64,000 nt of DNA. It comes from Bacteroidota bacterium. GTDB lineage: Bacteria; Bacteroidota; Bacteroidia; UKL13-3. Below, piece by piece: positions 51,116 to 60,271 of this stretch (position 1 is its first letter; every line of letters starts with the position of its first letter). Position numbers and translations under genes: made by a program. The stretch lies in contig CANJUD010000009.1 in NCBI GenBank assembly GCA_947477885.1, positions 1 through 64,000 of the forward strand. The letters are read 5' to 3'. The notes beneath the pieces are model-generated. The model was given only the letters and a program-made list of their open reading frames with translations, had not been told where the DNA came from and did no database searches.

Positions 51116-52312
51116 TTAAGGATTTGTAGTTGTGGAACTGGTAAAGTCGAAATGGATGGTGAACCTGAGGGTATTTTCCAAAGGGTTACGTTGTTGGATA
51201 GGAACTAAATATGCGAAATCAATTCCAAATACATTATACTTAAGACCTACACCAAATGTGAAAAATTTACGATTCCCTTTATTATAAGGTTCATGATGAA
51301 AACCTGCACGTAGTGCAAATTGTTTTTGATACCAATATTCAATACCAAGCATCCAATTAATTTCACTCATCTCTTCCTTAAATCCACCTGGTGCATCGTA
51401 AAACGATTGTATCATACCTTGGGGAACTGACACATTGGGATCTATGCCTTTAGTTACCTTGCCTGAAAGGGGGTCACGCTGGGGTGGTGTAGGTACCAGT
51501 AATTTATTAAATTCTATATTGGTGGCGAAAGTGTTAAACTCATCAAAATCAATTTTGGTACAAAAACCTGTACGCAGCATGGTAGGAATAAAGTCTCTAT
51601 TGGCAGAATTTGTATAGGTAATTTTATTCCCTACATTGGTTAGTGTAGCTCCCCATGAATAGCGAGCTTTATATTCTTTAAGTTTACCATTATGCTGCCA
51701 ATAGGCTGATAAATCTCCAGCACCAGCAATACCAGGCCTTGCCTGACCACCTCCTTGTGTTACTGTGCGGCCAGCCAAATTTGAATATATAAACCTAAGG
51801 CCAATTCCTACACTAAATTCATCACCCAATTTGCGGGAGTAACTTCCATCTAAAGCCCATTCGGCGGGCGTAAAAAGTTGCAACGGGTTTCCATTATTAT
51901 CGGTAAATTGTATACTGCCCAATGAGAAATATCGCATACCGGCACTCCATGCAGAACGGTCATCAATTTTTTGGTATCCTGAAAGGTAGTATAGCCATAC
52001 ATCGCTTACCAACGACCTAAGCCAAGGGGCACCACTGATAGCAAATGACTTTTTCTTATCGGCAAAAGCCAACTTTGAGGCATTCCAAAAAGCAGCATTT
52101 GCATCTTGGCTCACCGCTACTCCTGCATCGCCCATGCCACCTGCTCTTGCATCGGGGGTAATTGATAAAAATGGAACTGAAGTAGTAATGGTATTAAGTT
52201 TTCTAGCAAATGCTAAAACTGATGATGATGATGAGGGTGGCGTTTGCCCTTTTGCCGCCCATGCAAATAGGAACGAGCAGCAAATCAAAATAAAATTTTT
52301 ATTCTTTGTCAT
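51116..52312 (-). CDS. porV: T9SS outer-membrane shuttle protein PorV (LptO)
   Basis: The start at 52312 gives 398 residues and a signal peptide (MTKNKNFILICCSFLFAWAAKG). The mature protein opens SVPFLSITPDARAGGMGDAGVAVSQDANAAFWN, the diagnostic PorV N-terminus, and continues as an outer-membrane barrel of the FadL type (FSVGIGLRFIYSNLAG; ALRAGFHHEPYNKGNRKFFTFGVGLK). PorV carries cargo from the translocon SprA to the PorU sortase and keeps the sorting domain ready for cleavage. It lies 60 bases after porU in the same direction. Confidence 0.94.
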   Translation of the reverse strand: MTKNKNFILICCSFLFAWAAKGQTPPSSSSSVLAFARKLNTITTSVPFLSITPDARAGGMGDAGVAVSQDANAAFWNASKLAFADKKKSFAISGAPWLRSLVSDVWLYYLSGYQKIDDRSAWSAGMRYFSLGSIQFTDNNGNPLQLFTPAEWALDGSYSRKLGDEFSVGIGLRFIYSNLAGRTVTQGGGQARPGIAGAGDLSAYWQHNGKLKEYKARYSWGATLTNVGNKITYTNSANRDFIPTMLRTGFCTKIDFDEFNTFATNIEFNKLLVPTPPQRDPLSGKVTKGIDPNVSVPQGMIQSFYDAPGGFKEEMSEINWMLGIEYWYQKQFALRAGFHHEPYNKGNRKFFTFGVGLKYNVFGIDFAYLVPIQQRNPLENTLRFTIHFDFTSSTTTNP

Positions 52313-52372
52313 AAAATATGTTTGCAAATATAAGGTTTTGTAAAATGATATAAACTAGATTCAGTATCAACA

Positions 52373-55300
52373 CTATTGCAATATCACGAGTTTTTGTGTC
52401 TGATTTAATGTATTTCCCTGCCCGTCAGTCACTCGCAAACGGTATATGTAAACTCCGCGGCCTATTTTGTCGCCATAGTCATCACGGCCATCCCAAGTAA
52501 GGTTGTCAAAGTGCGATGGAGCTTGCTCAAAAGATGTCTGTAGGTTTTTGACTATTTGCCCACTCACACTGATAATCTGAATTTGCACATTCAGTTGCTG
52601 ACCAGCTTTGTTGTGGTCGAAATGAAAGGTAGTGAGATTAAAAAATGGATTGGGGTAATTGAGTAAATGACTCACTGATAAATTGGCATCATTAACCACA
52701 TAAAACTCAGTACTCGCTGTATTGGAATTATTATATACATCCCATGCTTTAAAGGTAAGTGTATGCTTACCCTCGCTTAAGTTAGGCATCGGGTAACGTA
52801 CTTCGCCGTGGGTAAAATCGTTTTGTTGTGCTTGGTAAAAGTCATTTACAATAAGACTCTTCCCATCATCCAGGGTAGCAGTAAGATTACGACCAACACC
52901 GTTACCTGAAGTATTGATACCACTTTCATCGAACAGTTTCACCAACATCAAAGGGTTTGCATTAGTGGTGCCTCCTGTTACCCACTTATCATCGTTCATA
53001 TACAATAATATTTCTGGGCCTTTGGTATCGGGTATTATAGAATCGGATGTACCTCCCAATACAATTTTATTGTTTACCCCCCAAGCCTGCCTGCTGTCGC
53101 TATTTGCATAAAAACTCAATTTACCAAAACCCGTTTTGTAGTTAATATCTTTAGGGACAATAAAACTAAATGTATACTTCCCACTAAGCACCGTTGCTTT
53201 GCCTTTATATATAATATTGTTCTGCTCAGTAAAAGTGGTTATGATACTACTTGGCTCATTGCCCAAAGTTTGATACGACGAGCGTTTATCATATATGGTA
53301 GGATATACAAAACCATTAAAGTTTGTTTCTAATTGGTTATTGCGGTCTCTAATTTCGCCTTCCATCGTAACCCGCATCAAAGCTTTTAACGTATCATTAC
53401 CAGTAGCTTTGCCGTTGATGGCAGTAATTACTACTGTATCGGTAGGTATCATCAAATTTAAAGAAGGATCTCCCAAAAGCATGAAATTTTTAACACCTTT
53501 TGCATTTTTTTTCATGTGCATATATGTTTCTCCGAGTGTTGGAAATTTCCCCGTTACTGCATCGATTTCAAAAACATTTTTATTAAAAAACCCTGCATTT
53601 ATAGGCTGATTTTGCCCTGTATTGGCAATGCGTGTGGTAGACAATATTGCTATGCCGCCGCCATTGGGGTTCAGCACCACCCACTCGCCTGCTGTAGTGA
53701 GTGTTATATCGTCCCATGGAGCAAAATCGCAAGTGGCTGCCATAAACAGTGGCAGGTTATTAAAATTTTTCAGCTCTTTTATTTGTGCAATATTGAATAT
53801 ATTTTCATGAGCCCATTGAGCTGGGCCCCCGTGCCCTGAGTAGTTTACAAACATGCAACCTCTTTGCAAATAATGATTAAAACTATTTTTTACATCAGGA
53901 TATGAAGGGACCCCATTATCGATCACCTTCTTATAGGCATCAAAATATAGTTTTGTAATGTTTTGATCTTGACAATTGTTTTCAATATTACTTGAAACAC
54001 TTTCGGCATTATTTAAATGCGAGTTGCCATCTTCATCATCTCCAAGTATTACAGACTTTGTACGCCAATCGCCAAATGACTTATTAGATTCAAAATTGAT
54101 GACTTTATCAACCATTTGTCTCGCTTGTTCTGCGGTATTTACTGGCAATCTGCCAACCCCTATATCTAATCCAAATTCTTTCGTATCTTCCCAATCGCCT
54201 TCTCCATCGTCTAAAAAACCATAATAATCATCGCTACAGTGGGAAGATTGACTATACGAATCGTCGCTCTCAAAAGTGGGCACAAAGTTGGTGTTACTAT
54301 AATAAGTTGGTTTCCCTCCATTGTCGTGCAGCACTTTATCATTCTTGTAATCGAATGAACCGTCGCCCATAATTAGTAAGTTTTTGGGCATCTGATCTGG
54401 AGTAGCAGCTCTATCGTATAGCATTTTCATAAAATCGCGAAATGCCGATATATCTTGTGCCCCGGCTGAAAACTCATTATATACTTGTTGCGGGGTAACT
54501 ACCACTACTTTCAAACCTTGTGCAATCCGATACTCGGCAAGGCGTATACTTTGGTTAACAAAATCGGGATGGCTTATTATAACCAAGTCCTTTTGCCCAG
54601 TAGCGTGCAAATTTTGATTGGCAATTTTACCTACCACTGCTGGGATTTTTAAAGAACTTGCATCAAAAACTACATATTCATGAATTAGGTTTTCATTCTG
54701 GTAGAAAACGGCTTTACCCCCCTGAATGGTATAATTTATTTTTTGAATATTATTTTGATTAGTTAAATCCCACACATTTGCGTTACCTCCATTTAAAACC
54801 TCAAACTGCATCCCCGTTGGCGACAAATAACTTTTTGAATCTCTAAAAAACATAGAACCACCTGCAAAATTCAATCCTTTCCGGTATTGTATTTCGTAGT
54901 AGTTGAGCCAGCCTATAGATGAAAGCATTGGCTTGGCGTAGCTATAGTTTAAGGTTGCTTGCTCGGTATTTATTTTTGTGTGCTTAGTTGCATTAACGGT
55001 AGTATAATAATCAGCCCCTTGGCCTGGATAAGTATATGGTAGTAAATGGTCAAAAATACTTTGCCCATTAAGCACCACCCCCATACTGCTAGATTCAAAT
55101 GAACGGGCATTTACTTCCGAAGTAATGATAATATCTTCACTATTAATAATGCCTGAAAGTGTTTCATTAAAAGTATAATCAACTGTTTTGTCAAATTTCT
55201 CACCCAAAAATACACGTCCTGATTTGAATGGGTTTTCTAAATCCTGCTCATGTGCTAGCATCTCATCAAAAGTATTAACCAATAAAGGCGATGAACCCGC

Positions 55301-56164
55301 TGATGTGAAAAGTCCTTGAATCCTTTTTCCAGATGTATTACCTGCAGAAATAAAATAAAAAGCCCCATCACTATAATAGTTCTGCTGATGTGTAAACCGT
55401 TGTTGACTCGTATCATAGTTCCATACAGTTTGACCTTTGCCATAAAACATGATATAGTCCCCATTATCAAATTTGCCGTCCTGCTCTCCAACTATTGTTA
55501 TCGCAATTTCTTCTAGGTCATCGTTATGTTTTGCATTGTTTTTCTGTGGCAACATCCCGCCTCCATTACCAAACATCTTTATATTCCTTGGATCTATTTG
55601 GTCGACATTAATACCCAAATTTTTAAGAAATTGATAATCCATTTTATATACAGCATTGCTAAATATTTGTATTTTATACCAATCTCCTGCTGCTAATTCT
55701 GATTGTGACTTCCATTTATTTCCCCTGCTGGTTGCCATAGGCAGATCACTTTGAATAGTGTACGCAACAGTGATTTTTTTTATGCGTTCAATTTGCCCGT
55801 TGGTTTGATTTTTTCTAACCGCTGGCATATCTAATGAAAAGTGGTTTTCTTTGCGAACGATGAATTTTTTAACCTGCTCCGATATATTTACCAGTGCCCA
55901 TTTTATGTCTGGAAAATCGTTGGCATCAAAAGGTTCATATTCTATGGTTTTAATAGCAGTAATAAGTTTTTTATTGGCTCCTGCCTTTTCGGATATATAT
56001 AAATACGGGCAATTATCTTTGGGTGATAAAAAAATCAATTCTTGAGCTTGTAGGCTATTTTTTTGCCAAGATATATTATAGCTTTTTTCAAAGCTTTGAG
56101 CCACTGCAAAATTGTATAACAATATACAAATACATGTGAGCAAAATTATTTTGCCCTTAATCAT
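52373..56164 (-). CDS. porU: T9SS sortase PorU (C25 cysteine peptidase)
   Basis: The 1263-residue reading starts at 56164, giving the signal MIKGKIILLTCICILLYNFAVA; an upstream start at 56197 adds 11 residues. The C25 gingipain-like peptidase domain contains the His in FVNYSGHGGPAQWAHENIF (about residue 777) and the nucleophile Cys in PLFMAATCDFAPWDD (about 813). The preceding segment carries LIMGDGSFDYKN and GVGRLPVN. The C-terminus (LLNYPNPFFNLTTF through GVYIYRLRVTDGQ) is itself a sorting-domain-like module. PorU cleaves the sorting domain from cargo at the outer membrane and links it to a lipid. It is the first gene of the leftward operon. Confidence 0.95.
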   Translation of the reverse strand: MIKGKIILLTCICILLYNFAVAQSFEKSYNISWQKNSLQAQELIFLSPKDNCPYLYISEKAGANKKLITAIKTIEYEPFDANDFPDIKWALVNISEQVKKFIVRKENHFSLDMPAVRKNQTNGQIERIKKITVAYTIQSDLPMATSRGNKWKSQSELAAGDWYKIQIFSNAVYKMDYQFLKNLGINVDQIDPRNIKMFGNGGGMLPQKNNAKHNDDLEEIAITIVGEQDGKFDNGDYIMFYGKGQTVWNYDTSQQRFTHQQNYYSDGAFYFISAGNTSGKRIQGLFTSAGSSPLLVNTFDEMLAHEQDLENPFKSGRVFLGEKFDKTVDYTFNETLSGIINSEDIIITSEVNARSFESSSMGVVLNGQSIFDHLLPYTYPGQGADYYTTVNATKHTKINTEQATLNYSYAKPMLSSIGWLNYYEIQYRKGLNFAGGSMFFRDSKSYLSPTGMQFEVLNGGNANVWDLTNQNNIQKINYTIQGGKAVFYQNENLIHEYVVFDASSLKIPAVVGKIANQNLHATGQKDLVIISHPDFVNQSIRLAEYRIAQGLKVVVVTPQQVYNEFSAGAQDISAFRDFMKMLYDRAATPDQMPKNLLIMGDGSFDYKNDKVLHDNGGKPTYYSNTNFVPTFESDDSYSQSSHCSDDYYGFLDDGEGDWEDTKEFGLDIGVGRLPVNTAEQARQMVDKVINFESNKSFGDWRTKSVILGDDEDGNSHLNNAESVSSNIENNCQDQNITKLYFDAYKKVIDNGVPSYPDVKNSFNHYLQRGCMFVNYSGHGGPAQWAHENIFNIAQIKELKNFNNLPLFMAATCDFAPWDDITLTTAGEWVVLNPNGGGIAILSTTRIANTGQNQPINAGFFNKNVFEIDAVTGKFPTLGETYMHMKKNAKGVKNFMLLGDPSLNLMIPTDTVVITAINGKATGNDTLKALMRVTMEGEIRDRNNQLETNFNGFVYPTIYDKRSSYQTLGNEPSSIITTFTEQNNIIYKGKATVLSGKYTFSFIVPKDINYKTGFGKLSFYANSDSRQAWGVNNKIVLGGTSDSIIPDTKGPEILLYMNDDKWVTGGTTNANPLMLVKLFDESGINTSGNGVGRNLTATLDDGKSLIVNDFYQAQQNDFTHGEVRYPMPNLSEGKHTLTFKAWDVYNNSNTASTEFYVVNDANLSVSHLLNYPNPFFNLTTFHFDHNKAGQQLNVQIQIISVSGQIVKNLQTSFEQAPSHFDNLTWDGRDDYGDKIGRGVYIYRLRVTDGQGNTLNQTQKLVILQ

Positions 56165-56389
56165 TGTTTTGGGAATTTTCTGTTGAATCATAAACATATA
56201 TTACTTAGATAATCTTTCAATAATTGTGGCATCTAAGCATAAAACGAGTAGCAAAGAAACCTTAATAAAGATGGACTACAAAGTAAAAAATTACGCGATA
56301 ATGAAATATTTTGATTTTTTGATTTTTTGAAGCAACCATTTTCATGCTCCAGATGTCTAGAAGATACATAAAATTAAAAAAAGGTTGCA

Positions 56390-57436
56390 ATGAACAAAAA
56401 AATATTTTTCAATTCACTTGTTTCGTGTGCTCAAAAAAACAATATTTATATATTTAGTAACCGCACTTGCAAGCTTTTATTCTTTATTTTCTTTTTTATA
56501 GTTTGCCTAGATGCAAATGCACAAGATCCCCAGCTCAGTCAATTCTACGGCAATCCTATATACACAAATCCTGCCTTTGCTGGCACAAGTGGCGATTGCG
56601 GGCGTGTAGTAATGTGTTATAGAAACCAGTGGCCCGGCTTGGCTCGCACTTTCGAGACCCAAACAGTTAGTTGGGATAGGGATTATAATGCCGGAGGTCT
56701 AGGATTAATGGTTACAAACGATGTGGCCGGAGTTGGACGCTTGCGTAGGGTTACAGCTAGTGCTGTCTATTCCTATAATACAAAAATTAGTCAAAATATG
56801 AATCTGCGATTCGGCATGCAGGCATCATATTACCAGCAAAGCCTTGACTGGAATAAGCTTACTTTCAGCGATATGATTGACCCTAGATCTGGCTTTACAC
56901 CTGGCATACCAACCAAAGAAATCACCCCTACCCAAACCAAATCTTTCCCGAATTTTAGTGCAGGAGCGGTATTGTTTTCCGAAAAATACTTTATAGGTTT
57001 GGCAGTGCACAATCTTATAGAACCCAATGAGTCCTTTTATAATGCCACAGGCCCTGGCACCAATCTACCCAGAAGATATACTATTCATGGCGGCATGACA
57101 ATTCCAATTGGTTCCAGACAGTATGATTTTTCAATTTCACCCAGTATGCTGTTCATGGTGCAGAAACAGTTCACCCAAATAAACTTTGGCTTCTATATCA
57201 ATAAATCTTCGTTCATTACCGGTCTTTGGTATAGACAAACACGCCCTAATAGTGATGCCTTAATGGTGTTGGTGGGTTTCAAAACTCCCTCTTTCAAAGT
57301 AGGCTATAGCTACGATCTCACCGTGTCAAATGCTCGTTCGGCAGCTAGCGGATCGCATGAGGTTGCCTGTGGCATAAATATTGGCTGTGGAACACGCCGC
57401 CCAATCAATACCGGTGAGTGCCCAATGGCTTTTTAA
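56390..57436 (+). CDS. PorP/SprF family T9SS outer-membrane protein, copy 1
   Basis: A 348-residue protein. The signal is atypically long: after MNKKIFFNSLVSCAQKNN comes the hydrophobic LLFFIFFFIVCLDANAQ. The PorP/SprF signature follows: PQLSQFYGNPIYTNPAFAGTSG, then CYRNQWPGLARTFETQTVSWDRDY. The remainder is barrel-like and ends in a short Cys-containing tail (ACGINIGCGTRRP). Members help surface display or attach SprB-type proteins and often sit beside T9SS genes. It shows extensive identity to the next gene, so it is a tandem duplicate. Confidence 0.9.
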   Translation: MNKKIFFNSLVSCAQKNNIYIFSNRTCKLLFFIFFFIVCLDANAQDPQLSQFYGNPIYTNPAFAGTSGDCGRVVMCYRNQWPGLARTFETQTVSWDRDYNAGGLGLMVTNDVAGVGRLRRVTASAVYSYNTKISQNMNLRFGMQASYYQQSLDWNKLTFSDMIDPRSGFTPGIPTKEITPTQTKSFPNFSAGAVLFSEKYFIGLAVHNLIEPNESFYNATGPGTNLPRRYTIHGGMTIPIGSRQYDFSISPSMLFMVQKQFTQINFGFYINKSSFITGLWYRQTRPNSDALMVLVGFKTPSFKVGYSYDLTVSNARSAASGSHEVACGINIGCGTRRPINTGECPMAF

Positions 57437-57582
57437 TATCTAATTTTTACTTATTTCCAACCCCTAATTTTTATAGTCTTATGAAAAAGTGTCCAATAGA
57501 AAGGAATAATGCGAACAAAAAAACACCTTTAAAGGTGCTAATTTCTTGCATTGATAAAGAAAATATGTATATTTGCAGGGAT

Positions 57583-58587
57583 ATGTTTAGTAGATACACT
57601 TTCAAACTTTTGATCATCAGTTTCTTAGGATTCGTTTGTACACTTGATGCAAATGCCCAAGACCCTGAGTTCAGTCAATTTTATGGTAACCCATTATACA
57701 CCAATCCTGCATTTGCTGGAGCTAGCGGTGGTTGTGGGCGAGTAGTGATGTGCTACCGTAACCAGTGGCCTGGCCTAGCCCGTACTTTCGAAACACAAAC
57801 AGTTAGTTGGGATAGAGACTATACGAACTTGGCAGGAGGCTTAGGGTTAATGGTAACCAATGATGTAGCTGGTGTTGGCCGTCTACGTAGAATTACGGCA
57901 AGTGCCATTTATGCATACAATACCAAAATTAGCTATGATATCAATCTGCGATTTGGTATGCAGGCATCATACTACCAGCAAAGTATTGACTGGAGCAAAC
58001 TAACTTTTAGTGACATGATTGACCCAAGAACTGGGTTTGTTGATGCGAAAGGAAATAACAATACTACGCAGGAAATAACACCTACACAGACCAAAACTTT
58101 CCCAAATTTTAGCACAGGTGCAGTATTATACTCTGACAAATATTATGTAGGTATAGCAGTTCACAATCTTATAGAGCCCAATGAATCATTTTATAATTCT
58201 ACTGGGCCCGGCACTAATTTACCGCGTCGTTATACAATACATGGTGGCATGACAATACCTTTAGGTGCAAGACAACAAAACTTTACTATTTCTCCCAACA
58301 TGCTATTTATGGTGCAGAAACAATTTACCCAGATAAATTTTGGATTCTATATTAATAAATCCTCTTTCATTACTGGTCTTTGGTATAGACAAACACGCCC
58401 TAATAGCGATGCTTTGATGGTATTGGTAGGATTTAAAACCCCCACTTTCAAAGTTGGATATAGCTATGACCTTACGGTTTCGAATGCCCGTGCCGCAGCC
58501 ACTGGCTCGCATGAGGTTACCTGTGGAATAAATATAGGCTGCAATAGCCATTCGGGTTCTAAAATGCTTGTTTGTCCTGATTTTTAA
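57583..58587 (+). CDS. PorP/SprF family T9SS outer-membrane protein, copy 2
   Basis: The start chosen at 57583 (MFSRYTFKLLIISFLGFVCT) puts a signal peptide next to a TATATTTG -7 box; upstream starts (57481 or 57418) are possible because copy 1 has a matching long leader. It has 334 residues from this start. The core PEFSQFYGNPLYTNPAFAGASG and CYRNQWPGLARTFETQTVSWDRDY match copy 1 almost exactly. Copy 2 carries a 9-residue insert (VDAKGNNNTTQ-type) near the middle and ends CGINIGCNSHSG. A single outer-membrane role with copy 1 is likely, or the two have specialised. Confidence 0.9.
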   Translation: MFSRYTFKLLIISFLGFVCTLDANAQDPEFSQFYGNPLYTNPAFAGASGGCGRVVMCYRNQWPGLARTFETQTVSWDRDYTNLAGGLGLMVTNDVAGVGRLRRITASAIYAYNTKISYDINLRFGMQASYYQQSIDWSKLTFSDMIDPRTGFVDAKGNNNTTQEITPTQTKTFPNFSTGAVLYSDKYYVGIAVHNLIEPNESFYNSTGPGTNLPRRYTIHGGMTIPLGARQQNFTISPNMLFMVQKQFTQINFGFYINKSSFITGLWYRQTRPNSDALMVLVGFKTPTFKVGYSYDLTVSNARAAATGSHEVTCGINIGCNSHSGSKMLVCPDF

Positions 58588-58656
58588 TATTTTTTATTTT
58601 TTGCACAATAATTATTAAAAGATTACGTTATAAGTTCAATATAAATTAAATCACCA

Positions 58657-60156
58657 ATGAAAAGATTGCTATTTGCAACAATTACAGTTTCCGGTTTAAT
58701 GCTCATGGCCTCATGTGGAGGCGAAGCACCACCAAAGACCAAATCGAGTGCTACAGGTTGGCAATACAACAACAAGCAATGGGGTGGATTTGAATCTACC
58801 AACTATAAAGGCCAACAAACTGGCCCTGGTTTAGTATTTATCGAAGGCGGCACATTTACCATGGGTAGCAGCGAAATGGACGTAGGCTATGAACACAACA
58901 ATTTCGAAAGACGTGTTACAGTTCAAAGTTTTTATATGGACGAAACCGAAGTTCGCAATCAGGACTATCGTGAATATTTGTGGTGGATTACCCGAGTGTT
59001 TTCTGTTGAAGATGAATACTCAGAATACTATAAGAGAAACCTTCCAGACACTTTAGTATGGAGAGACAAGTTAGCTTTTAACGAGCCTATGGTGAAATAT
59101 TATTTCCGTCACCCCGCATATGATGACTATCCATTAGTTGGTGTTAGTTGGGTTCAAGCAAACTCTTATGCAGCTTGGCGTACTGACCGCGTAAATGAAA
59201 ATATCCTAGTAAAAGAAGGCTATATAAAGCTTCAACCTGAAAAACAATCAGACGCCGATAACTTTAATACTGAAGCCTATTTGGCAGGCCAAGTTGGTGA
59301 CAATGTAGTTAAATTTACTCGTCAAAAAAACGACCTGCGACCTGGTAAATCTACTGGCAAAAAAACAAAGAGGTTATTGAAAATGGAAGACGGTGTGTTT
59401 TTACCTGAATACCGTTTACCAACAGAAGCAGAATGGGAATATGCAGCTTATGGATACAAAAGCCAATCTTTCAATGAGAATATTGACAACAAAAAAATAT
59501 ATCCTTGGCAAGGTTTAACTACCCGTAATACTTATACTGAAAAGGATAAAGGTAAATTTATGGATAATTTCAAACGTGGCCGTGGTGACTTTGCAGGGGT
59601 AGCCGGCAGACTTAATGACCGTTCATTTATTACTACCCAAGTAAAACCTATTACTAAAAGTGATAAAGCATATTCATTCGCCAATGATTTTGGTTTATAC
59701 CATATGGGAGCCAATGTATCTGAATGGGTAATGGATGTATACAGACCTATGTCATTAGAAGATTTCACAGATTTTAACTCTTATAGAGGTAATGTATTCC
59801 AACAACAAAAAGTTGATGCTAGCGGTGCGAATGTAGATAAAGACAGTTTGGGTAAAATGATAACAGAACCTGTTACACCTGAAAACGCAGCTAACAGACT
59901 TAATTATGATAAAGCCGATAACATCGGATACAAAGATGAAATAAACTACCAAGGAGGGGAACAACAATATGATTATTCTGTAAACTCTCTGCTTAGGAAT
60001 AGCGTGCGAGTAGTTAAAGGAGGCTCATGGAACGATTTAGCTTACTATATGGCTCCAGGTACTCGCAGATATCTAGAAGAAGAGAGAGCCATGTGTTGGC
60101 TTGGTTTCAGATGTGCCATGATACGTGTGGGCGATCCGATACAAAAGAAAAAATAA
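58657..60156 (+). CDS. gldJ: Gliding-motility/T9SS lipoprotein GldJ
   Basis: A 499-residue lipoprotein (MKRLLFATITVSGLMLMASC, Cys20). It belongs to the formylglycine-generating-enzyme-like fold (FGE-sulfatase domain): GLVFIEGGTFTMGSSEMD, FYMDETEVRNQDYREYLWWITRVF, YPLVGVSWVQANSYAAWRTDRVNE, PEYRLPTEAEWEYAA and VRVVKGGSWNDLAYYMAPGTRRYLEEERAMCWLGFRCA. The DYREYLWW and long central insert separate GldJ from the related GldK. GldJ stabilises GldK in the periplasmic ring of the T9SS and is needed for gliding. Placement opposite porU with porP genes between matches T9SS gene clusters in gliding Bacteroidota. A perfect terminator follows. Confidence 0.9.
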   Translation: MKRLLFATITVSGLMLMASCGGEAPPKTKSSATGWQYNNKQWGGFESTNYKGQQTGPGLVFIEGGTFTMGSSEMDVGYEHNNFERRVTVQSFYMDETEVRNQDYREYLWWITRVFSVEDEYSEYYKRNLPDTLVWRDKLAFNEPMVKYYFRHPAYDDYPLVGVSWVQANSYAAWRTDRVNENILVKEGYIKLQPEKQSDADNFNTEAYLAGQVGDNVVKFTRQKNDLRPGKSTGKKTKRLLKMEDGVFLPEYRLPTEAEWEYAAYGYKSQSFNENIDNKKIYPWQGLTTRNTYTEKDKGKFMDNFKRGRGDFAGVAGRLNDRSFITTQVKPITKSDKAYSFANDFGLYHMGANVSEWVMDVYRPMSLEDFTDFNSYRGNVFQQQKVDASGANVDKDSLGKMITEPVTPENAANRLNYDKADNIGYKDEINYQGGEQQYDYSVNSLLRNSVRVVKGGSWNDLAYYMAPGTRRYLEEERAMCWLGFRCAMIRVGDPIQKKK

Positions 60157-60175
60157 TCTGAATTAAGATAAAAAA

Positions 60176-60207
60176 AGCCGTTTCTAAATTTAGAAACGGC
60201 TTTTTTT
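60176..60207 (+). terminator. Terminator of gldJ
   Basis: A 26-base perfect palindrome (60176-60201) built on AGCCGTTTCTAAA and its inverse, followed by TTTTTT. It lies 20 bases after the gldJ stop and separates the T9SS cluster from guaB. Confidence 0.95.
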
Positions 60208-60271
60208 ATGCAGAGACTTTGAGAGAAAACCCCTAATTTTGCACGGCAAATAACCATAATGGTTTTTGCTT

